Part shown: positions 6,214 through 11,335 of the stretch, one piece after another
How positions within the stretch are numbered: the stretch's first letter is position 1
Layout of the letters: each line of letters opens with the position of its first letter
Assembly (NCBI GenBank): GCA_003499525.1
Contig: DNTB01000064.1
Span: 1-11,335 of the forward strand
Length of the DNA: 11,335 nucleotides
Direction: 5' to 3'
Origin: Flavobacteriales bacterium
GTDB lineage: Bacteria > Bacteroidota > Bacteroidia > Flavobacteriales_G > Salibacteraceae
Program-made: the position numbers and the translations under genes
Notes under the pieces: generated by a model
The model's database searches: none
What the model was told of the DNA's origin: nothing
The model's input: only the letters and a program-made list of their open reading frames with translations

Positions 6214-6221
6214 CGAAAATA
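6214..6221 (-). promoter_or_regulatory. Possible -7 box of the Crp-like gene
   Basis: TATTTTCG on the minus strand is one base from TAnnTTTG and sits 22 bp upstream of the ATG at 6192, giving a plausible short leader. No convincing -33 TTTG is at the normal distance. The same TTCG ending is seen before lepB and the TonB receptor gene. Confidence 0.3.
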
Positions 6222-6248
6222 AGACTAAGATTTCTTAAGCACCTTCAA

Positions 6249-7118
6249 TCAGATCTCAATGTAGTTTTTATATTCACCGGGTATATATCCTAATGTTTTA
6301 GCCGCAATCCTTTTCATATTGTCTTTTATGGAAAAGGAATTTCTGGATATGTCATGATCGAAAGTCCAGTTCTTTTCTTTAATCAGGTTTTGCATGACTT
6401 CAGGATGGGTACCCTTGAATTTCCATAGAGCCCGGACTTCTGAATAATCGAACTCTTCAGCTTGGGCAACATTTTTTGCAACCCAATCGTCGCTGTGCCA
6501 GAGTTTATGAAAAGTCTCTTGCTTGGCCTGCATTTTTGAAGGCTCCTTAACCCACCCGTAATGATGCATCCAGGCATCAACTTTTTTTACTTTGAGTTTG
6601 GAGTTTGGTTTTTTCCTAAATCCCTGAGCATCGCGATAAGAAAAAACATCGCTATTGAATTTTACCGTTCTGATTTCTTTGGGATACCATTGAAGCGGGT
6701 CGCCGATGTAATCATAAGAACCGTAAAAATGATGATAGTTGAACAAAAGCCCTTCAACTTTTGGGTGATCAAGCCATTGTTTCATTGATTTTTTCAGAGG
6801 CGCAATAGAATCTTCATGAAGCACTTCGTCTCCCTGAATGTAAACCGCCCAGTCGGTATTTGAAGGCAGAGCCTTGTAGGCTTTGTCCGTTTCAAGCGCC
6901 AAAACCCGACCTCCTTCTCTAAGACTATCATCCCAAATGGTATCAATGATCTTAACTTTTGGGTCTATTGATGCCACTAATTCTCGGGTACCATCTTCAG
7001 AGTTTCCAACGGCCACCACTACCTGGTTACAGAGTGGAAGTATAGATCGAATGGCAGGTTCAATGGGGTAGCCGTATTTCTCGGCATTTCGAATAAAGGT
7101 AAATCCGTTTACGGTCAC
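6249..7118 (-). CDS. GT-A fold glycosyltransferase (family 2-like)
   Basis: This 289-residue cytoplasmic protein looks like a family-2-type glycosyltransferase. It has an opening strand GFTFIRNAEKYGYP (5-18), a hydrophobic strand NQVVVAVGNSEDGT (31-44), WDDSLREGGRVLALE (62-76) and a DXD-like metal/nucleotide-sugar site in YIQGDEVLHE (93-102). YRDAQGFRK and HHYGWVKEP (161-193) are strongly conserved in the Bacteroidota relatives I recall. No membrane segment is evident. Donor and acceptor sugars are unknown. The start codon is GTG at 7118: the frame is closed upstream by a TAA at 7128-7130, and the usual M-x-V-x-GFTFIRN start matches. Nine bases separate it from the lepB stop, so it is probably co-transcribed with lepB, though a functional link is not obvious. 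Confidence 0.85.
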   Translation of the reverse strand: MTVNGFTFIRNAEKYGYPIEPAIRSILPLCNQVVVAVGNSEDGTRELVASIDPKVKIIDTIWDDSLREGGRVLALETDKAYKALPSNTDWAVYIQGDEVLHEDSIAPLKKSMKQWLDHPKVEGLLFNYHHFYGSYDYIGDPLQWYPKEIRTVKFNSDVFSYRDAQGFRKKPNSKLKVKKVDAWMHHYGWVKEPSKMQAKQETFHKLWHSDDWVAKNVAQAEEFDYSEVRALWKFKGTHPEVMQNLIKEKNWTFDHDISRNSFSIKDNMKRIAAKTLGYIPGEYKNYIEI

Positions 7119-7127
7119 AGAATTGGA

Positions 7128-8807
7128 TTAATGAACGAGTCTGAACATTCTGTTCCAACGGAGCCTTCCATCGCTGAAACCCAGTTCTGGATCAATGGAT
7201 AACCAAACAAAAGCAGCTTTGCCTACAACATGGTTTTCAGGAACAAATCCCCAGAATCTTGAATCTGCCGAGTTGTGTCGGTTATCGCCCATTAACCAAT
7301 AATAGTTCATTTTAAAAGTATAAGATGTCGCTGGTTTTCCATTGATAATTATCTCATCCCCGCTGATGGACAGATCATTTTCTTCATAATTGTCAATAAT
7401 ACGGTGATATATTGGCAGGTTATCCGGTGTCAATTCCACAGTCACTCCTGCCTTTGGAATGGTCACAGGGCCGAAGTTATCCTCATTCCATGTATAACTT
7501 GCTGTATTTGGAAAGTAGGGATGTGTAGGATCAAAGTCTCCATTAGATTTGAGATAATTGATGAAATCAGAGCTGTATTCACGAGTCATGACTTTTGTGA
7601 TAAATGAAAAGTCATCTTCTGGATTCTCATACTGCCTGACTTCCGCTATGTTGCCGTCCTGCTCTAATCTGGTCTTAGCCTCGTCCGTCAGAGGAAACAG
7701 AAATAGTGTCCCTTCCGCATTAAGCTGATGTTGGTCCTGAAAATTAATTCCATACTCCTGTTTCAGCCAAAGCGCAGTTCGTTCAGATTGCACGTTCATT
7801 CTGTTTTTAGTCTTAACAATGTAATTGTATTGTACCAAATCAGGGCGGTCTGCTTCCTTATCATTGACATATAGAACGCCATGTTTTACCTCGATTCTAT
7901 CACCCGGTATACCTACACATCTTTTTATGTAATGTTCTCTTTTATCTACCGGTCGCACGGTAAAGCTTCTGGTGTTCAAAAGAGTTTCTTTCGCCTTTTT
8001 CTGGTATACTTCATCAGGTTGAATCGCGTTTTGACGTTTAAAATCATTGTATTTTAAACGAAGCGCCTCCTCGCGAATCATCTGTTCGAAGCTTTTATCT
8101 GCCTGATATTCCACATCAACGGTATCTCCCGCAGGATAATTAAATACCATAATGTCATTTCTTTCAACATTACCGAATCCGGGAAGCCTAAAGAACGGAA
8201 GTTCGAGCCATTTCAAGTAGGCAGGTATCTTTCCATTGGTGCCGGGTATGGAATGGTGGGCAAAGGGTAATGCCAATGGTGTTTGTGGCATCTTGGCTCC
8301 ATAACTCATTTTACTGACAAAAAGATAATCCCCAATCAACATCGTCTTCTCCATTGATCCTGTGGGAATGGTAAATGCTTCGAACGTATATGTTCTGATT
8401 ATTCCGGCGGCCACAATTGCAAAAAGCGCTGCGTCTCTCCAGCCCTGGGCACTTGTTTTTTTAATCTTGTTTCTGTCTATCGGCCCTATGTATTCAGCGT
8501 TCTTCGCATAAACCAGATAGGGAAGGTAGGCGAACGGGAAGAACCCGGATAAAAACACGTCCAGTGGAGAACGGTAACCCAATACCGTAGCGGTATTCGT
8601 TCCCATGATCATCAGCATGACTACATTGGGTCCGGGAAAAATCAATAGAAATATCCACCACCATGGCTTCTCGATAACTCTTAGCCATACCACAAGATTG
8701 TAGATGGGGATGAAGGCATACCAGCCGGGAATGTCCTTCATTTCAAAAACTTTGTACAGCGCAATGAAAATGAATAAAAGAAGAAGCGCAGTAATAATGA
8801 AGCTCAT
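7128..8807 (-). CDS. lepB: Signal peptidase I, long Bacteroidota form
   Basis: It cleaves signal peptides from exported proteins at the outer face of the inner membrane. Numbered from the ATG at 8807 (559 residues), it has an N-terminal extension with about four membrane segments (2-20, 28-45, 50-68, 80-100; IPGWYAFIPIYNLVVWL), then a helix (126-142) leading into PTGSM with nucleophile Ser151. The general-base Lys295 lies in YIKRCVGIPGD, and box E is GDNRHNSADSRFWGFVP (507-523). The Ser-Lys distance (144 residues) and the Lys-box E distance (about 210) are much larger than in E. coli LepB, reflecting two insertions. The frame can be extended to a TTG at 8858, but that codon overlaps the -33 box, and the hydrophobic MSFIITALLL start is the natural one. 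The glycosyltransferase gene follows after nine bases. Confidence 0.93.
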   Translation of the reverse strand: MSFIITALLLLFIFIALYKVFEMKDIPGWYAFIPIYNLVVWLRVIEKPWWWIFLLIFPGPNVVMLMIMGTNTATVLGYRSPLDVFLSGFFPFAYLPYLVYAKNAEYIGPIDRNKIKKTSAQGWRDAALFAIVAAGIIRTYTFEAFTIPTGSMEKTMLIGDYLFVSKMSYGAKMPQTPLALPFAHHSIPGTNGKIPAYLKWLELPFFRLPGFGNVERNDIMVFNYPAGDTVDVEYQADKSFEQMIREEALRLKYNDFKRQNAIQPDEVYQKKAKETLLNTRSFTVRPVDKREHYIKRCVGIPGDRIEVKHGVLYVNDKEADRPDLVQYNYIVKTKNRMNVQSERTALWLKQEYGINFQDQHQLNAEGTLFLFPLTDEAKTRLEQDGNIAEVRQYENPEDDFSFITKVMTREYSSDFINYLKSNGDFDPTHPYFPNTASYTWNEDNFGPVTIPKAGVTVELTPDNLPIYHRIIDNYEENDLSISGDEIIINGKPATSYTFKMNYYWLMGDNRHNSADSRFWGFVPENHVVGKAAFVWLSIDPELGFSDGRLRWNRMFRLVH

Positions 8808-8822
8808 GGATACAGGATTAAA

Positions 8823-8855
8823 TTCGGGGCGAAAGTACTGCAATTCATACTTTTG
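8823..8855 (+). promoter_or_regulatory. Promoter of the outer-membrane 'transporter' gene
   Basis: TACTTTTG (8848-8855) is a perfect TAnnTTTG -7 box, 32 bp before the ATG at 8888. A TTCG at 8823-8826, 21 bp upstream, is a weak -33 match. Its -7 box lies inside the spacer of the lepB promoter on the other strand, so the two promoters physically overlap. Confidence 0.5.
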
Positions 8856-8859
8856 CAAA
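8830..8859 (-). promoter_or_regulatory. lepB promoter (TTTG-N18-TACTTTCG)
   Basis: On the minus strand a -33 TTTG (8859-8856) is followed after 18 bp by TACTTTCG (8837-8830), one base from TAnnTTTG. Transcription would start near 8824, giving a leader of about 17 nt to the ATG at 8807. This would exclude the TTG at 8858 as a start. It overlaps the opposing promoter of the outer-membrane gene. Confidence 0.55.
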
Positions 8860-8887
8860 CTTCAATTGCTATTCAGTTCAAAAAGAA

Positions 8888-9658
8888 ATGTTAAAGAGAT
8901 TCTTCATAGCACTTTTCCTTTTCCCATTGGTAATTGAGGCACAGGTTCAGGATGTCATTATTACAGATAGGCCGAGTTTTAGTGAATCAGCTTATGTTGT
9001 CCCGTTCAGGAGTCTTCAATTTGAATTGGGGTCTCAGTTTAGGTTTTCATCTTTTGACTCTCCGAAAGGAGAAAGAACATCCACAGATATTACTGCACTT
9101 GATGCATTGGTGCGCTATGGATTGTTCAGGAGATTTGAGGTTCGAGTTGCCGGCCTGCTGTTCAATTCCATAGAATTTGGGGAGAATTCATTTCTTAATA
9201 ATGCGGGGTTAGGATTTAAGTATCAGCCTATTTACGAGAAAGGACTGAAACCAAACCTAACCTTATTTGCTCATTGGGAGTGGTTTAGATCTGATAAACC
9301 AGAAGCAAATCTGGACAGGATGAAGGTGGTCAATAAAATTGCAGCTTCATGGACGATACTGAAAAAGGGAGGAATTCTCGTTAACCTCGGTACCTTATAT
9401 GATTATGAGGGCTACTTGCCCAATACAAATACTTTGAGCACCATGTTTAGTTATTCCTTTACTAATCGATTCGGTGCATTTGCCGAGTATGCCTTGGTGC
9501 TTCCTGAAGAAGGTGATAACGTCCAGTTTATAGATGCAGGTGTTACATATTTAGCAAAAGAGCGATTGCAATTTGATGCTATTTACATTCATCGGTTGGC
9601 TGGAAAATCGAATTACAACGAGTTGAAGGTTGGAATTTCATTCAGACTAATGGAGTAG
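8888..9658 (+). CDS. Outer-membrane beta-barrel protein, 'transporter' (MetA-pathway phenol degradation-like family)
   Basis: This 256-residue exported protein has a signal peptide (1-18, cleavage EA|Q) followed by ITDRPSFSESAYVVPFRSLQFELG (25-48). That is the opening motif of the PF13557-like outer-membrane barrel family, often annotated simply as 'transporter'. The rest alternates hydrophobic and polar residues in strand-like blocks with many aromatic ends, and the chain terminates in LKVGISFRLME. Despite the family name there is no evidence for phenol degradation here; channel function or substrate is unknown. It is transcribed against its neighbours, sits between dapB and lepB, and its last 12 bases overlap the 3' end of dapB on the other strand. 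A good promoter lies at 8848-8855. Confidence 0.82.
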   Translation: MLKRFFIALFLFPLVIEAQVQDVIITDRPSFSESAYVVPFRSLQFELGSQFRFSSFDSPKGERTSTDITALDALVRYGLFRRFEVRVAGLLFNSIEFGENSFLNNAGLGFKYQPIYEKGLKPNLTLFAHWEWFRSDKPEANLDRMKVVNKIAASWTILKKGGILVNLGTLYDYEGYLPNTNTLSTMFSYSFTNRFGAFAEYALVLPEEGDNVQFIDAGVTYLAKERLQFDAIYIHRLAGKSNYNELKVGISFRLME

Positions 9659-10384
9659 TACCTCGCGTACGTAATCCTCCATTCTAAAAACCCCTTTTTT
9701 GTTTACGATCCACTCAGCTACCATTACGGCTCCCATGGCAAAACCCTCCCTGGAAAAAGCTTCGTGCTCTATTCTGATGCGGTCAATATCGCTTCGGTAT
9801 TCTATGCTATGAAATCCTTTTATATCTCCTTCGCGAACTACTTTTATAGGCAGTTCTGTGTTTGTTTGGCCTTGTTCCAGTGTCCAATTCGATATCCGGG
9901 AAGACTCATTGATGATTTGCTGAGCTAAAGTTACTGCTGTACCGCTCGGTTTGTCCTTTTTTTGAATGTGATGACGTTCTTCCATAGAGGCCCTATAATC
10001 CCCGGTCTTGTTCATTAGCCTGGCCAGTAATTGGTTTATTTCAAAGAATACATTCATTCCAATACTGAAATTTGAACTGTAAAGGAAGGTTCCATCTCTC
10101 TCAGCACACAGTATCTCTATTTCATTTAATCGTTCAAGCCAGCCTGTAGTTCCGGTAATTACCGGTGTGCCTGATTTTATTGATAATTCAAGATTCTTAT
10201 AGGCGGTTTCTGGTCTTGTAAATTCGATAATAATATCTGCTGCTGGAATAGCATCCGGCGAGGTTGCAGGACTCTTCGAAGAAAAAACCTGTACCATTTT
10301 ATGGCCACGACTGAGGGCTATGTTTTCAATGGCCTTACCCATTTTACCGTAGCCCATTAGTACAATCTTCAGAGATTTATTCAT
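9647..10384 (-). CDS. dapB: 4-hydroxy-tetrahydrodipicolinate reductase
   Basis: DapB reduces (hydroxy-tetrahydro)dipicolinate with NAD(P)H in the diaminopimelate/lysine pathway, feeding peptidoglycan and protein synthesis in the cytoplasm. The 245 residues show the Rossmann loop GYGKMG (11-16), EFTRPE (54-59), the GTTGW motif (78-82), SSNFSIGMN (103-111) and the catalytic signature EERHHIQKKDKPSGTA (136-150 region), with H138 as acid/base and K142 as the substrate-assisting lysine. The C-terminal IEHEAFSREGFAMGAV is also typical. The length is slightly shorter than E. coli DapB (273) but usual for Bacteroidota. The ATG at 10384 lies two bases after the stop of the DUF5683 gene, so the two genes are almost certainly co-transcribed. 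The 3' end overlaps the opposing outer-membrane gene by 12 bp. Confidence 0.96.
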   Translation of the reverse strand: MNKSLKIVLMGYGKMGKAIENIALSRGHKMVQVFSSKSPATSPDAIPAADIIIEFTRPETAYKNLELSIKSGTPVITGTTGWLERLNEIEILCAERDGTFLYSSNFSIGMNVFFEINQLLARLMNKTGDYRASMEERHHIQKKDKPSGTAVTLAQQIINESSRISNWTLEQGQTNTELPIKVVREGDIKGFHSIEYRSDIDRIRIEHEAFSREGFAMGAVMVAEWIVNKKGVFRMEDYVREVLLH

Positions 10385-10386
10385 GG

Positions 10387-10965
10387 TTAGTGTAATGAAA
10401 AGGCCAGTTTCATGCCCAAAGCCGGAACCGGTGTTCCGGGCATTCGAATCATGGTGGGTTCAACATTTAGACTTATTTCATCACTCACATCAAAGTACAT
10501 TAGATGAGCATCGACATTAGCGTCCACAATTTGTAAAACATAGATCAACCCCAGGAATATGTAACTGGTTTCCATCCATTCGCGATAGGTGTTTCGGGTA
10601 TTGCCAATGCTCTCGGCGGTGACAATTCCTTCAAACTCACTAACCGTTGTAGAATCTCCATCGATCATCTTGATGTATTCTGACCGATAAAACTGATAGT
10701 CATTGCGATATCTCTGGCTCAAATAGAAAGCAACCCCCATACCCCCGTATATGATGGGAATTTTCCAGTACTTTTTGTTGTAAACCTGTCCTCCTCCCGG
10801 AATGAATACGCTTAATAGTGTTGCTTTTTTGGGGTTGTGATTGTTTTCCTGTGAAACAAGTGCTCTGGAATCTTCCTCGATGAGTTTTAAGGAGTCTACT
10901 TCCTGAGACACGACACTGGTAGTGCAGAAGCTGAGTACTATTAGAAATGCTAAGGTGCTTTTCAC
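10387..10965 (-). CDS. DUF5683 domain-containing membrane protein
   Basis: This 192-residue protein has a signal sequence (about 1-20, cleavage near VVSQ) and the DUF5683 core NPKKATLLSVFIPGGGQVYNKKYWKIPIIYGGMG (44-77). The core includes the PGGGQ-YNKKYWK motif and a membrane segment (about 70-84), with a second hydrophobic segment at about 135-148. Its function is not known. In Bacteroidota the gene typically lies between parB and dapB, exactly as here: 37 bp after parB and two bases before dapB. The start codon is GTG at 10965, since no ATG exists before the in-frame stop upstream (TGA at 10986-10984) and the signal sequence begins right at this codon. C14 (SFC) does not make a proper lipobox, so lipoprotein processing is not predicted. 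Confidence 0.85.
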   Translation of the reverse strand: MKSTLAFLIVLSFCTTSVVSQEVDSLKLIEEDSRALVSQENNHNPKKATLLSVFIPGGGQVYNKKYWKIPIIYGGMGVAFYLSQRYRNDYQFYRSEYIKMIDGDSTTVSEFEGIVTAESIGNTRNTYREWMETSYIFLGLIYVLQIVDANVDAHLMYFDVSDEISLNVEPTMIRMPGTPVPALGMKLAFSLH

Positions 10966-10969
10966 TCTG

Positions 10970-10977
10970 CAAAAATA
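10970..10977 (-). promoter_or_regulatory. Possible internal -7 box before the DUF5683 gene
   Basis: TATTTTTG on the minus strand is a perfect TAnnTTTG match four bases before the GTG start. It would give a leaderless message starting at or near that codon. No -33 TTTG is seen at 18-21 bp, so expression from upstream of parB is at least as likely. Confidence 0.25.
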
Positions 10978-11002
10978 CGATTCTCAGAACTTGACGGTTG
11001 GT

Positions 11003-11335
11003 TTAAGGATTGAGCAAGTCCAATATTCGATTTAGATCATCCTCATTTTTAAAAGGAATGGTGATTCTGCCGTTGCCGCGGTCTGTCTTTCTGACTTCAA
11101 CGTCATCTCCGATATATTCTTTTATATCTTCCAGATGACGCGTCTGTTCAAAGGATAATGATGCCTTTTTTAATGCGGCTGCTCTTTTTCTTGTCTGAGG
11201 CGTAATTCCCTTTACCAGCATTTCAGCCTGTCTGACGGACAATTCTTCGCTAAGTATCTGATCAAAAATGTTCAACTGATCTTCCTTGTCATCAATAGAG
11301 ATTAATGCACGGGCATGCCCCATGCTGATATCTCT
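11003..11335 (-). CDS. parB: Chromosome-partitioning protein ParB, C-terminal part (5' end beyond right edge)
   Basis: ParB binds parS sites near the origin and, as a CTP-dependent clamp, acts with ParA in chromosome segregation. Only 110 C-terminal residues are visible; the frame is open through base 11335. The visible part starts at RDISMGHARALISI, the conserved IS-MGHARALL element at the end of the HTH core. It continues through VRQAEMLVKG and a basic linker (TRKRAAALKK) to the C-terminal dimerisation domain ending GRITIPFKNEDDLNRILDLLNP, which is typical of Bacteroidota ParB. The internal ATG at 11323 is not the start. DUF5683 and dapB follow closely downstream; parA would be expected to the right. 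No parS-like TGTTTCACGTGAAACA is present in this window. Confidence 0.93.
   Translation of the reverse strand, partial: RDISMGHARALISIDDKEDQLNIFDQILSEELSVRQAEMLVKGITPQTRKRAAALKKASLSFEQTRHLEDIKEYIGDDVEVRKTDRGNGRITIPFKNEDDLNRILDLLNP

Noticed and set aside
8808..8858. N-terminal extension of lepB from the TTG codon at 8858
   Set aside because: It starts with a rare codon, overlaps both promoter elements and adds a non-conserved segment before the natural hydrophobic start at the ATG at 8807.
10700..10972. A 90-codon frame overlapping the DUF5683 gene on the same strand
   Set aside because: The overlapping frame encodes the conserved DUF5683 motif; this one is an out-of-frame shadow with no domain.
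11003..11323. ATG at 11323 as the true start of a small 106-residue protein
   Set aside because: The frame is open upstream to the window edge, and the residues around it (ISMGHARAL) are internal to ParB.
1..11335. CRISPR array, tRNA or rRNA genes, parS sites
   Set aside because: No repeat-spacer structure, no tRNA cloverleaf-like or rRNA-like segment and no CACGTG-centred parS palindrome was recognised on reading; a covariance-model scan was not possible here.

Overview
The window looks like chromosomal DNA of a Bacteroidota bacterium, probably of the Cytophagales type. The evidence is moderate G+C, TonB-dependent receptor architecture with a CarboxypepD_reg-like front domain, DUF5683 next to dapB, a very long signal peptidase I with an N-terminal multi-membrane extension, promoter boxes close to the TAnnTTTG (-7) consensus of this phylum, and no need for Shine-Dalgarno sequences. 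Species assignment is not possible from the sequence alone.

Layout. (1) 1-360: the edge of what looks like an integrative element. It holds the 5' part of a small zinc-finger, excisionase-type DNA-binding protein (minus strand, running off the left edge) and a 230-bp non-coding stretch with two helically phased direct-repeat families. (2) 361-1731: complete mnmE (minus), whose 3' end is a classical integration target. (3) 1868-2782: a bestrophin-family channel (plus). It converges, with one base between stops, on (4) 2784-5159: a TonB-dependent receptor (minus) whose upstream region carries a perfect TTTAGGCATGCCTAAA palindrome of DtxR/MntR type. (5) 5274-6192: a DUF2892 membrane protein and a Crp/Fnr-family regulator (both minus). 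A perfect 20-bp CRP-type palindrome, TGTGA-N6-TCACA at its core, lies between them. (6) 6249-8807: lepB followed by a glycosyltransferase (minus, likely one transcript). (7) 8888-9658: an outer-membrane beta-barrel 'transporter' gene (plus), divergent from lepB and overlapping dapB at its 3' end. (8) 9647-11335: dapB, a DUF5683 gene and the 3' part of parB (minus), a probable operon of the parAB-DUF5683-dapB-lepB type.

Functionally most of the window is housekeeping: tRNA wobble modification, lysine and peptidoglycan precursor synthesis, chromosome partitioning and signal-peptide removal. Two places are accessory or regulatory and deserve attention. The first is the mnmE-proximal island edge, with candidate integrase/excisionase binding arrays. 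The second is the 5160-6192 block, where two different perfect palindromes imply two separate regulators: a metal-dependent repressor on the receptor, and the local Crp-like protein on the DUF2892 gene. The lepB start has been placed at an ATG inside the longest frame, because the longest frame begins with TTG and overlaps a good promoter.
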